Shown: positions 1 to 8,261 of the stretch, one piece after another
How positions within the stretch are numbered: position 1 is the first letter of the stretch
How the letters are laid out: every line of letters begins with the position of its first letter
Program-made: the position numbers and the translations under genes
From: Chitinophagales bacterium
GTDB taxonomy: Bacteria; Bacteroidota; Bacteroidia; Chitinophagales; JADIYW01
NCBI GenBank assembly: GCA_020848315.1
Contig: JADLAH010000010.1
Location: forward strand, 1-21,527
Length of the DNA stretch: 21,527 bases
Reading direction: 5' to 3'
Notes under the pieces: generated by a model
The model's input: only the letters and a program-made list of their open reading frames with translations
Database searches by the model: none
What the model was told of the DNA's origin: nothing

Positions 1-14
1 TTGGTACAAGTTGA

Positions 15-1244
15 TTAATGCCGGAGAATTTCCGCATACACTGCCGCATATTTCTGCACGCCGTTTTGCAAGGCAAAATATTCCTGCGCACCTGCGATGA
101 TTTGCTGTTCATCAAATCGGGCGGACAACATCTGCTGTACGGCATCCTGATAAGCTTCGCGATTAAATGAACGAACCAGGATTCCGCTCTGATATTTTTC
201 TACGATATGGTCCGTATCACCCACATTGGTGTTGCACACCACCGGGACACCCATGGCCATTATCTCGCCCTGTTTGGTTGGCGAAGAAGCTTTTTTGGAA
301 TAAGACGGCAGAATAAAAAAGACAGAAAAATGACTTAATGCAATCAATGCCGGGATTTCATCCCGATTGCCGGGACGCAGGATAATATCATTGGAAACAC
401 CTAATTTTTCTGCTGTTTGCAGAATGCGTTCGTGTTCATCCTTGGTCACAAACAAGAATTTTGCCTGTTTCCGTTGCGCTTTCAGCACGCTGAAAAACTC
501 CATCATTTCCTCGAGCATATACCACGTACCGATAGATCCGAGATAAAGCAAAACATAATCATCCGGCTGTATATTCAATTCCTGCGCCAACCGCGACTTT
601 TGAGCAATATCGACCTGTTGCTTGTTAAATAAATCAAGGTCAGCACAACAGGGTATCACCGCAATTTTTACGGGATTATTGCGGATATGAGACCATTGGT
701 GTATTTCCTGTTTCGCGTTTTCTGTGAGGCTAATCGTATAATCGGCATTTTCCAGAAATTGTTTTTCCTTGTTTTTGAAATACCGGTACACGGATTTATA
801 CAACGGGTTGCTGAGATTCCACAATTTTCCATCCACTCTCTCATCAGCCCAAAGTCCTCGCATGTCAAAAATGAATTTAACGCCATACTTTTCTTTCAAC
901 TGCAATCCTACCAACGCCGCGATATAACTCCGGCAATGTACTGCCGAAAAATTGCTGGTCGTGTGTAGCTCAAGTGCCTTTTTCTTCAGCTGAAATACAT
1001 CATATACTGTCGACAGAACGGGCGGTTTTTTGGTATAAGGAATCGGCTGCCAGTCAATACCATTGGCCTTCAGCAATTCCGAAATCCTGGATTTATTTTT
1101 CTCAAATGCCTCGGGCTTCTCACAGCTCAGCAACGTGATGGAATAGCCTTTGTGGGTCAGTCCGATGAGGTAAGGAATCACCTGTGACTGTCCGAGCGGA
1201 TCCGTCATGCCATCGTAAGATATATATAGTACCGGAATTGCCAT
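15..1244 (-). CDS. Glycosyltransferase, family 4 type (GT-B fold)
   Basis: Predicted cytoplasmic glycosyltransferase of 409 residues adding a sugar from a nucleotide-sugar donor during polysaccharide assembly; donor and acceptor cannot be read from the sequence. The N-terminal half has the acceptor-domain pattern, including a Gly-rich DPLGQSQ stretch at 15-21, CRSYIAA at 104-110 and FDMRGLWADE at 126-135. The C-terminal donor domain opens near 230 with LLYLGSIGTWY (232-242) and carries SSPTKQGEIMAMGVPVV at 320-336, where GT4 enzymes bind the donor; the first acidic residue of the usual E-x7-E motif is replaced here by Thr/Lys, a variation I cannot interpret without alignment. Length is normal for GT4. 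The ATG directly abuts the stop codon of the upstream amidotransferase (no gap), so it is the last gene of the leftward operon in this window. The family is sure; the specificity is unknown. Confidence 0.9.
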   Translation of the reverse strand: MAIPVLYISYDGMTDPLGQSQVIPYLIGLTHKGYSITLLSCEKPEAFEKNKSRISELLKANGIDWQPIPYTKKPPVLSTVYDVFQLKKKALELHTTSNFSAVHCRSYIAALVGLQLKEKYGVKFIFDMRGLWADERVDGKLWNLSNPLYKSVYRYFKNKEKQFLENADYTISLTENAKQEIHQWSHIRNNPVKIAVIPCCADLDLFNKQQVDIAQKSRLAQELNIQPDDYVLLYLGSIGTWYMLEEMMEFFSVLKAQRKQAKFLFVTKDEHERILQTAEKLGVSNDIILRPGNRDEIPALIALSHFSVFFILPSYSKKASSPTKQGEIMAMGVPVVCNTNVGDTDHIVEKYQSGILVRSFNREAYQDAVQQMLSARFDEQQIIAGAQEYFALQNGVQKYAAVYAEILRH

Positions 1245-3107
1245 TTACGTATTTTCTTCTAGCCACCAGTGCAAAATGATAATTGTCCAGAGTCTGCCGT
1301 ATAAATATTCTTCTCCGGCAAGGAATCTGTTTTTCAGATCCTGCACATACAGATTCGTCAGAATATCGTATTTATTGATAATAACATTGTTGAGGTATTT
1401 ATCGAGCAGATAGCTGAATCTGCCTTTGAGCCAGTAAGGCAATGGGATAGCGAAGCCCCATTTCGGGCGGTTGAAATATTCTCTCGGCAGATAATCATAA
1501 AGTATCTCTTTCAGGATATATTTGGATACACCTTTATGATAACGGAGGTTAGGATCGATATTGACAGCGTATTCCACCACTCTGTGATCCAGATATGGCA
1601 CCCTGCTTTCCAGCGAATATTTCATACTGGCGCGGTCTACTTTCACCAGCAAATCATCTTTGAGATAATAGTTTACATCCCATAGGGATTGTTTTCCTTT
1701 GGCGGACAATTCTCTGCGGATACCGGTGACAGGTTCATTTATTCTATCGAACTCAAATGTTTCGTCGAGCAGTAAATGCTTTAAATCTTTTTCGGAATGA
1801 AAATATTGCTCCTGCGAGAAAATATGGCTTCTGATATGTGCCTGTGACGGATAATCCAGCAGCAATCCGCCTCGCTTATACTTTTGATTGGCATATTGCG
1901 TCGCCCAGAAAACAGGCTTTCGGAATGTCTGTACAACAGGATTATCCAGTCGGGAAGCCCAGTTATACATGCCGTATCCGAGAAACAACTCATCCGCACC
2001 ATCTCCGGAAAGTGTTACGGTGACATGCTTTCTGGCCAACTTCGACACAATCATGGTCGGATAGGCAGATGCATCGGCGAATGGTTCATCATAATGCGTG
2101 ATGATATCTGACAGAATACCTTCCACTTCATCTTCCGTCAGGCGAAACGCATGATGTTCGGTTTTTAAATGTTGGGCAATCTTCAGCGCATATTCAGACT
2201 CATCGTATTTTTTGCTGTCATAGCCAATGCTGAATGTCTTGATGGTATCTTTTTTCAGGGATGCTGCAATGGCTGTCACCAGACTGGAATCGATGCCGCC
2301 ACTCAGGAAACTGCCAACGGGCACATCGCTGACAAGTTGTTTATCTACCGAATCTATCAGCAATTCTTTCAGCGCTTTCTTTGTTGTTGCAAAATCACGG
2401 TGCACATCCGGTTCTATCGCATCTTTCAGGTTCCAGTACCTTTCCACTGGCAGCACAAATCCGGGATTGACATCTTTCACCGAGAAAACCGCATAGCAAC
2501 CCGCCGGAAACTTGGATACTTGTTTAAATATCGTATTGGGTTCTGAAATAAAACCCAAGTGTAAGAACTCAGGAATTATTTCGTAATGAATATCCTTGCG
2601 GAAATCAGGCAAGCCCTTGAGGGCTTTTATTTCTGAAGCAAAGGCCAGTCGCTCTTCGTCAAAATAACAAAAAAGCGGTTTGATGCCAACTCTGTCTCTG
2701 CAAACAATTACTTTCTCTTCCACAATATCATAGATGATAAAAGCAAACATGCCATTGAGCAACGCAAACGATTGAACGCCTGCTTTTACATATGCTTCCA
2801 GTATCACCTCCGTATCGCCGGTAGTGCGTGTCTGCAGCTGCAACTGTTCTCTTATTTCCCTGTAATTATAGAGTTCTCCGTTGTACACGATAACATATCT
2901 GCCGCAACTGGAAAAGAATGGCTGATTGGATGCCGGCGAAAGGTCAATAATGGAAAGCCTTTTATGTCCCAGCATGACCGACTGATTTTCATTTTCATAA
3001 AAACCTTCCGCGTCCGGCCCTCTGTGGTGCATCGCATTAGTGGTCCTGATAAAGTCCTCCCTGCTGATTTTTTTATTATTGGAAATATAGCCTGATATGC
3101 CGCACAT
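1245..3107 (-). CDS. asnB: Asparagine synthase (glutamine-hydrolysing) family amidotransferase
   Basis: A 620-residue AsnB-type enzyme. The class II glutamine amidotransferase domain starts with the nucleophile Cys2 (MCGISG) and has RGPD at 29-32, YNGELYN at 75-81 and GDTE at 97-100. The synthetase half carries the PP-loop SGGIDSS at 269-275 and SGDGADELFLGY at 367-378, so both active sites look intact. The known reaction is ATP-dependent transfer of glutamine ammonia to a carboxyl group, classically aspartate. Within a polysaccharide locus, homologues such as Pseudomonas WbpS are thought to amidate uronic acids, so glycan amidation is a plausible role here (inference). A housekeeping asparagine synthetase cannot be excluded. 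It starts 4 bp after the stop of the upstream family-2 transferase and its stop touches the next start, so it is translationally packed with both. The ATG start is fixed by the need for Cys at position 2. Confidence 0.93.
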   Translation of the reverse strand: MCGISGYISNNKKISREDFIRTTNAMHHRGPDAEGFYENENQSVMLGHKRLSIIDLSPASNQPFFSSCGRYVIVYNGELYNYREIREQLQLQTRTTGDTEVILEAYVKAGVQSFALLNGMFAFIIYDIVEEKVIVCRDRVGIKPLFCYFDEERLAFASEIKALKGLPDFRKDIHYEIIPEFLHLGFISEPNTIFKQVSKFPAGCYAVFSVKDVNPGFVLPVERYWNLKDAIEPDVHRDFATTKKALKELLIDSVDKQLVSDVPVGSFLSGGIDSSLVTAIAASLKKDTIKTFSIGYDSKKYDESEYALKIAQHLKTEHHAFRLTEDEVEGILSDIITHYDEPFADASAYPTMIVSKLARKHVTVTLSGDGADELFLGYGMYNWASRLDNPVVQTFRKPVFWATQYANQKYKRGGLLLDYPSQAHIRSHIFSQEQYFHSEKDLKHLLLDETFEFDRINEPVTGIRRELSAKGKQSLWDVNYYLKDDLLVKVDRASMKYSLESRVPYLDHRVVEYAVNIDPNLRYHKGVSKYILKEILYDYLPREYFNRPKWGFAIPLPYWLKGRFSYLLDKYLNNVIINKYDILTNLYVQDLKNRFLAGEEYLYGRLWTIIILHWWLEENT

Positions 3108-3111
3108 AATT

Positions 3112-4023
3112 TTATCCGAATGAAGCTAAAATATTTCTTTTCAGCAGGGTTTTAATAATACCAAAAAATCTTCTGTCAAAGACTGCCAGCGGGTTGTAGC
3201 TCAGCGCTCTGAGCAAATATTGCAACGACGCTTTATTGATTCTTGCTATGGCCAGGTGCAGCGACACATACAATAAACTGTTGGAAATAAACTGATGTCT
3301 TTTTTTACCGTAAATCTTATTCACTACCTTGTCTGCAAATGCATACTTGATCAGCAGATCTTTTCGTGTTACCAAAGGACCCTGTTTGATGTTAAAAATC
3401 ACACTTCGCTCTTCGTGGGAATGCAGGGAACAGGTTACTTTCTTGGGAGTATGAATCGGAAAACGGGCAGCGAGTCTCATCCAGAGTTCGTAATCCTCGG
3501 ATCCGGACAAATCTCTGTCTCCGTTGAACTGATAGCGAACCGCTACTTCTCTTTTCAGAATGATTCCGCTGCAACCCATATAATTGCCGTGAATCATCTT
3601 CTCATTGAGATTGTCGGGCATCGCTGCCACCTGCAATACTTTTTTGTCAGAATCCACCACATCGAAATCAAAGCGAATAACCTCCGGGTTTTTGTTGGCT
3701 TTAATATATTTTGCAGCTTCTTCAAGATGTGTAGGATATAAGAAATCGTCAGAATCAAGCAGGGTGACATAATCCCCTTTGGCCAGGTTAAATCCTGTAT
3801 TTCGGGCTACTGCCCGTTCTTCGTTTGTCTTTTTATGATACCTGAATTTCGGATTGGTGATAGCCTTCACGACTTCTTCCGTATTATCCGTGCTGCCGTC
3901 ATCCACCACTATCACTTCATAATGAGGATAGGTTTGAAGAAAAGTCGTCTCCAGCGTTTCTATAATCATGTGTGCACGATTATAAGCAGGTATGATGATA
4001 GAAAAAAAGAGTTCCTTTTCCAT
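3112..4023 (-). CDS. Glycosyltransferase, family 2 (GT-A fold)
   Basis: Predicted cytoplasmic inverting glycosyltransferase of 303 residues. The GT-A core is clear: FSIIIPAYNR at 7-16 (nucleotide-binding strand), VVDDGSTDNT at 39-48, RNTGFNLAKGDYVTLLDSDD at 74-93 with the DxD metal-binding motif as D-S-D-D at 90-93. A C-terminal extension after about 220 is mostly helical and is probably the acceptor or membrane-proximal part. The reading frame stays open up to a GTG at 4044 (7 codons more). I chose the ATG at 4023 because ATG is preferred and the family core begins right after it, and because a candidate promoter at 4058-4065 then leaves a leader of roughly 30 nt. It is the first gene of what may be a separate short transcription unit with the amidotransferase and the terminal family-4 transferase. 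Substrate unknown. Confidence 0.9.
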   Translation of the reverse strand: MEKELFFSIIIPAYNRAHMIIETLETTFLQTYPHYEVIVVDDGSTDNTEEVVKAITNPKFRYHKKTNEERAVARNTGFNLAKGDYVTLLDSDDFLYPTHLEEAAKYIKANKNPEVIRFDFDVVDSDKKVLQVAAMPDNLNEKMIHGNYMGCSGIILKREVAVRYQFNGDRDLSGSEDYELWMRLAARFPIHTPKKVTCSLHSHEERSVIFNIKQGPLVTRKDLLIKYAFADKVVNKIYGKKRHQFISNSLLYVSLHLAIARINKASLQYLLRALSYNPLAVFDRRFFGIIKTLLKRNILASFG

Positions 4024-4057
4024 GTCAGGGGTGGCTGCGTTCACTTATACTGAATTT

Positions 4058-4065
4058 CAAAGATA
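4058..4065 (-). promoter_or_regulatory. Candidate Bacteroidota -7 promoter element
   Basis: On the minus strand this reads TATCTTTG, an exact match to the Bacteroidota -7 consensus TAnnTTTG. It sits in the second widest gap of the leftward gene run, about 35 bp before the ATG at 4023. I do not see a clear TTTG at the usual -33 distance, so support is partial. If real, it would give independent or boosted transcription of the last three leftward genes. Confidence 0.45.
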
Positions 4066-4103
4066 GCAAAAATGTTGACCTTTTGTGCGGCAATCAGCAG
4101 CAA

Positions 4104-5213
4104 TCAGGCTTCATACAATTTTTCGAGCGCGGACACTTTCTGTTCGATTGTAAATCTGTCGAGCGAGGAAAGTCCGTTTTTGATAATTTTCCGGCGCAAA
4201 TCATCATCCGACAACAATCTGTCTATTGCCGAATAAATCTGTTCTGCGTTCTCAAAATCCACCACCAGCGCGTTTTCTCCGTCTTTTACAACATCCGGCG
4301 CCACGCCCGACAAAGTAAAAACGCCCGGAATTCCTGCCGCCAGCGCCTCAATATATATCTGACCAAAGGCCTCTATGCGGCAGTTGATGGGCACATGCAC
4401 AAACACATCAAAACTCTTGAAAAGAGCTGCATTGTCGTGCTCAAAGGCAATTTCCACATAGGCCTCTTCGGGCAATTGCTGCAACATTTGCTGCACCGTA
4501 GATTTGTATTCCCCTTTTGCATTGGCCAGCACCAGTTTTGCAGTCGGATATTTTTCCCTGAGCCGGGCAAAGGCAGGAATAATATACTGAATGCCTTTGA
4601 GGTGCAGATATCTTGAAATAACACCAATAACAGGGTGTGTATGCAGTTGATATTTATCTTTTATAGCCTGTATTCTGTCGGCGGAAACATCAGAAAAATC
4701 CTCCAGCGGAAAGCCATGGTGAATAAGTACTACTTTATTTTCCGGACAGCCTTCCATCTCTGTCAGTACTTCTTGCACATTCCCGCAAGTCGCGATCACC
4801 TGTGTAGAGAGCTTGTTGACGAGTTTGTCATATTTCACGCCTGACGGCGCGTATTCGTGGTGTTGTGTGGCGTAATGTCTCGTATAAATGCGCTTTTTAA
4901 TGCCCGCTATAAATGCTGCCGTGATGCCAATCAGTCCGCCTTCGAACAAATGCGCGTGTACCACATCGGGTTTTTCCCTGCGAAGTATTTTAACCGTTTG
5001 CCACAATGCGGTTGCAATGTCTTTTTTGCCGGTATAGGATACATGAAAAAACGGGATATTTCTCTCTTTGCAAAACTGATGGTGCGCAGTATTTTCCTGT
5101 GAATGAATGGAAATAAATGAAATTGCAAAACGACTTTTGTCCATGCGATCCGCCACCCATTCAAATTCGTTGGACTTGTCGATATTGGATAATATGTACA
5201 TTACCTTTTTCAT
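4104..5213 (-). CDS. Glycosyltransferase, family 4 (GT-B fold)
   Basis: Predicted cytoplasmic retaining glycosyltransferase of 369 residues. The N-terminal domain has PDVVHAHLFEGGLIG at 82-96, the usual GT4 acceptor-domain signature. The C-terminal domain starts near 194 with VIGVISRYLHLKG (195-207) and contains the canonical donor-binding E-x7-E as E281 and E289 inside EAFGQIYIEALAAGIP. Length and layout are typical of GT4 enzymes such as those in capsule and O-antigen loci. Its ATG overlaps the stop of the upstream family-2 gene by 4 bp (ATGA), which indicates translational coupling. It is followed by a gap of about 80 bp before the next start, where the candidate promoter lies. The sugar transferred cannot be predicted. 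Confidence 0.92.
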   Translation of the reverse strand: MKKVMYILSNIDKSNEFEWVADRMDKSRFAISFISIHSQENTAHHQFCKERNIPFFHVSYTGKKDIATALWQTVKILRREKPDVVHAHLFEGGLIGITAAFIAGIKKRIYTRHYATQHHEYAPSGVKYDKLVNKLSTQVIATCGNVQEVLTEMEGCPENKVVLIHHGFPLEDFSDVSADRIQAIKDKYQLHTHPVIGVISRYLHLKGIQYIIPAFARLREKYPTAKLVLANAKGEYKSTVQQMLQQLPEEAYVEIAFEHDNAALFKSFDVFVHVPINCRIEAFGQIYIEALAAGIPGVFTLSGVAPDVVKDGENALVVDFENAEQIYSAIDRLLSDDDLRRKIIKNGLSSLDRFTIEQKVSALEKLYEA

Positions 5214-6133
5214 TGCTGCTCCTTTTTGTGATATCCTTCAAATGAATGCACCCCCAAAAGTAAGTTTATTAACTGAAAATATCCTTTGTCCAGCACCGGC
5301 AAATTAGGCCAGAACCGTTCGATGGCAAAAAGCAGCGGATAGAACATTATGCAAATCCGGTAAAAGATGGATTTCCAGACCGGATAGTGCAATGCGAGCT
5401 GCTGATATCCAAAACTGACGGCATATTTTCGGGTTTCGCCACCTCTCTTTTTTCGCGCCAGCCAACTGCGTGCCTCCACTCTGTCCGCTTCATTATGGTA
5501 TAAACTACTTACAGGTTGGATATAGAATTTTACTCCCGCTTTTTTTAAGCGCTCCGCAAAATCAAAATCTTCAAAACCCGCATGCGGAAAATTTTCATTA
5601 TAACCACCCACCGCTGCAAATACAGCTTTTGGCATATACAGAAACTGACTGGTAATGCCGGCGGTTTCAAAGACTTCGGTGTCACTCCAGGGCGCTCCGC
5701 GGTTCCAGCCTTTCAACGATGTAAATCCATAATATTCCAGATATCGTCCAAATTTTGTGGATGCAATTTGTTTGCTCAAGGCCGGCGGGTATATCCAGTT
5801 CAGATTAATGCACGCATTCGGATATTCAGCTATTGCTTGCTGCAATGCCGTTATATTTCCGGGCTGCATCCACATGTCGTCATCCATAAAAATAAGGTGA
5901 CCATACACCGCTTTCTCCGCACCCAGATTGCGTGCGGAAGCTACACCGGACTTGAAATTTTTATAAACGGATATCTGCACAGGAAAAACCTCCGGCAATC
6001 TGATTTCATCCGTTCCGTCATTAATAATGATAAATTCCACCCTGACATCACGAACCGCAGCAAGCGCCTGCAGCAGCGATTGCTGCAGAATTGCTGATCT
6101 GTTTTTCGTAGGTATGATGATGCTGAATTCCAA
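5210..6133 (-). CDS. Glycosyltransferase, family 2 (GT-A fold)
   Basis: Predicted family-2 transferase of 307 residues. It begins MEFSIIIPTKNRS, followed by FIIINDG at 34-40, the RNLGAEKA region at 68-75 and the metal-binding triplet D84-D85-D86 (IFMDDDMW). A second motif, FEDFDFAERLKKAG at 188-201, matches the GxEDxDxxxR catalytic-base region found in the C-terminal part of many GT-A enzymes. The start codon appears to be TTG at 6133: no in-frame ATG lies upstream, and the protein core begins at once, so a later start would destroy the nucleotide-binding strand. The gene starts 10 bp after the preceding family-2 gene and its end overlaps the next family-4 gene by 4 bp. Sugar specificity unknown. 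Confidence 0.9.
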   Translation of the reverse strand: MEFSIIIPTKNRSAILQQSLLQALAAVRDVRVEFIIINDGTDEIRLPEVFPVQISVYKNFKSGVASARNLGAEKAVYGHLIFMDDDMWMQPGNITALQQAIAEYPNACINLNWIYPPALSKQIASTKFGRYLEYYGFTSLKGWNRGAPWSDTEVFETAGITSQFLYMPKAVFAAVGGYNENFPHAGFEDFDFAERLKKAGVKFYIQPVSSLYHNEADRVEARSWLARKKRGGETRKYAVSFGYQQLALHYPVWKSIFYRICIMFYPLLFAIERFWPNLPVLDKGYFQLINLLLGVHSFEGYHKKEQQ

Positions 6134-6143
6134 GATGTATATG

Positions 6144-7130
6144 CTATTTATTTGAACGTCTATTCCATAATTTCTTCAACCAGACCGGCAGGTATTTTAT
6201 ACGCGATGATAACAGAGCCAGTTGTGCGGCATCTTCCGGATCCAGCAGATCGGGACGGATGCAGGCTATAAGATTTTTGGCTTCCGGATAGTTATTTTTG
6301 GCATAAGCAATCTGCACCAGCTGCCACCAGTAATAATGTATCACTTTTTGGATAGTGAATTTGGTTTGTACTTCCGGGTAAAATGCATTTTCCACTTCCT
6401 TTACCGCAAACAACTGCTGAAAAATATCCGCTTCCGCTAACCGATATTGTTTGGCCAGTGTGTAATACAGCGCATGCGCTTCCGTGTCAAATTTTATCAG
6501 CGAAGTATTGGTTTTAGAAGTCGGATGTGAACGGAAATTAACCAGCACATCATTTGTCCGGCGCACCTGTTCCTTTCCATACATCAGCAAATAACGGATC
6601 CACCAGTCTCTGTCCATCACATAGTGAAATGCCGGATTCAGCAGACCGATGTTGTCAATGCAGGTTTTGCGAAAAAAAGTTTCGGGCTGATCGATACGGG
6701 CAAAGCCGATGGTCTTTTCAAGCGTCGGGTATATATCCGTTCCTTTGTTCTGATACAATATCTTTCCGTCCTCCACCACATTGCTTCTGCCACCAAACAC
6801 ATTAATATTCGGATCTTCAAATGCTGCTCCGACGGTATGCAAAGTTCCCGCAGTATACCAGTCATCGCTGTTCAGCCAGTTGACCACCACACCTGTCGCC
6901 ATTTTCAGCCCTTTGTTAATGGCATCACTTTGTCCCTTATCTTTTTCGCTGACCCAGTAAGTAAGGTGCTTTTCATATTTTTTGATAATCTCCGCAGAAT
7001 TATCTGTGCTGCCGCCATCCATCACCATATATTCCAGATTCGGATAATTTTGCGACAATACCGAATCTATCGTTTGCTCCAGATAAGAGCCCTGATTAAA
7101 GGATGGCGTGATGACAGATATTTTGAGCAT
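6144..7130 (-). CDS. Glycosyltransferase, family 2, WfgS-like
   Basis: Predicted GT-A transferase of 328 residues resembling the WfgS-like branch found in O-antigen clusters. Visible signatures are ISVITPSFNQGSYLEQTIDS at 4-23, YMVMDGGSTDNS at 34-45, YWVSEKDKGQSDAINKG at 58-74, WLNSDDWY at 85-92 (the metal-binding site, with Asn-Ser-Asp-Asp instead of a strict DxD, as is usual for this branch), DQPETFFRK at 147-155 and YVMDRDWWIRY at 170-180. The frame extends two codons further to a TTG at 7136; I chose the ATG at 7130. The gene lies 24 bp after the membrane-protein gene and 10 bp before the next transferase. WfgS is a known O-antigen transferase, but the sugar transferred here is unknown. 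Confidence 0.92.
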   Translation of the reverse strand: MLKISVITPSFNQGSYLEQTIDSVLSQNYPNLEYMVMDGGSTDNSAEIIKKYEKHLTYWVSEKDKGQSDAINKGLKMATGVVVNWLNSDDWYTAGTLHTVGAAFEDPNINVFGGRSNVVEDGKILYQNKGTDIYPTLEKTIGFARIDQPETFFRKTCIDNIGLLNPAFHYVMDRDWWIRYLLMYGKEQVRRTNDVLVNFRSHPTSKTNTSLIKFDTEAHALYYTLAKQYRLAEADIFQQLFAVKEVENAFYPEVQTKFTIQKVIHYYWWQLVQIAYAKNNYPEAKNLIACIRPDLLDPEDAAQLALLSSRIKYLPVWLKKLWNRRSNK

Positions 7131-7154
7131 GCGCAAAAGACGATTTAGATATTA

Positions 7155-8261
7155 CTATTGTGTCAGCAAACGGAGCACCTGCAAAGGAAACGGATATTGC
7201 CAGTTCAGCACATTAACATCTCCGACGATATAGGCCGGGAAGAGTGCGCTCAGTAATAAGGTTATCCATACCAGCGCAGAAAAATGCTGAGTGGTTTCAT
7301 TTTCTTTGACGATACGCAAAGCGATGATGATGGCCGGCAGCATGTAAAACATACTTCTGCTGATATCTATGACCATCAGTGCAACGATGGCGATGATGGC
7401 GACGGAGCCGGACAGCATCAGCAGATAATGCCATTGTTTTTTCCACCACAGAACCGCAAGGCTCATCAAAAATATTACCCAAAATCCCTCCATGCCTGTC
7501 CATAATCCCATCGGCGCGTTGTTCATCTGATTCACGAAAATATCGAAACCAACAGCACCCGTCGAAGTGTGCAGGCCAAATGCATGTGCCAGATAAAAAC
7601 GCAAAGCGAAATAAACTATCCAGGCAAGCACCACCGCGGCCACTTGTTTTTTATTGCCATACATGAGATACCAGACAAAAATCAGGGAAGATGCAATTAG
7701 TCCGCGTTCATCTATCCACGCCGCACAGGTGAGTGACAGAAATATCAGAAAGACGGAAGAGAAACGCAGGGAAAGCAGCAAAAAAAAGAAAGCGAATCCG
7801 TCAAAGAGGGCACAGTTACTGATAAACGAAGACCTTCCGACACCTAAAGAAACATAGGCGAGTGTCAGCAAAATAGTGATGATTTTGTCGGCTGTAATGC
7901 GATAAGCGATTTGTGTGAAAAGTAATATACTCATCATGCCCACCAGATGCTGCAGTACAATCATGCCTGCGATATGGAGGCCGGTAAAACGGATGAGCAA
8001 TGGAATAAGCAAGCGGAATGCCTGTTTGGATTCGTGCGAAGCGGGATCATAATTAAAGTTGGTCAGCGGATGAGCTACCTGCACAAAAATGCGCTCCCAG
8101 AATGGAAGAAATTCTCCGTAGATTAAGTCATAACTGGGGAATGCGAAAAACAATAATGTAGATAATATGGTAAGCTCTGCCTGCCAGTTTTTGCGGGCAG
8201 CAAATCGTTCCAGCAAACTATTACCTCTGTGATATAACTGAACCAGTCTTTCCGTTATCAT
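7155..8261 (-). CDS. Polytopic membrane protein, possible GT-C or polymerase-like enzyme
   Basis: A 368-residue inner-membrane protein with about nine to ten hydrophobic segments (for example 29-48, 83-118, 127-142, 151-180, 188-201, 206-226, 258-273, 279-298, 303-316, 328-345). I do not recognise a named family. Charged residues stand out in or between hydrophobic segments: D154 in ALFDGF, W182-I183-D184-E185-R186 and D299-I-S-R302, which could form an active site. It overlaps the stop of the upstream DPM1-like transferase by 4 bp (ATGA). Such coupling is common when a lipid-phosphate-sugar synthase feeds a membrane GT-C transferase, so a periplasmic sugar transferase is my best guess (inference). 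A Wzy-like polymerase is the alternative, although an ABC-export locus does not need one. No DxD is visible in the first loop, unlike classical GT-C enzymes. Confidence 0.85.
   Translation of the reverse strand: MITERLVQLYHRGNSLLERFAARKNWQAELTILSTLLFFAFPSYDLIYGEFLPFWERIFVQVAHPLTNFNYDPASHESKQAFRLLIPLLIRFTGLHIAGMIVLQHLVGMMSILLFTQIAYRITADKIITILLTLAYVSLGVGRSSFISNCALFDGFAFFFLLLSLRFSSVFLIFLSLTCAAWIDERGLIASSLIFVWYLMYGNKKQVAAVVLAWIVYFALRFYLAHAFGLHTSTGAVGFDIFVNQMNNAPMGLWTGMEGFWVIFLMSLAVLWWKKQWHYLLMLSGSVAIIAIVALMVIDISRSMFYMLPAIIIALRIVKENETTQHFSALVWITLLLSALFPAYIVGDVNVLNWQYPFPLQVLRLLTQ

Noticed and set aside
2169..2546. Plus-strand frame of 125 codons inside the amidotransferase gene
   Set aside because: It is the shadow of a well-supported gene; the same holds for the long antisense frames at 5582-6097, 6624-7148 and 8291-8836.
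4091..4110. Near-tandem 10-bp repeat (caatcagcag / caatcaggct) at the end of a family-4 gene
   Set aside because: Only two short imperfect units, partly coding; likely chance and not a CRISPR or regulatory array.
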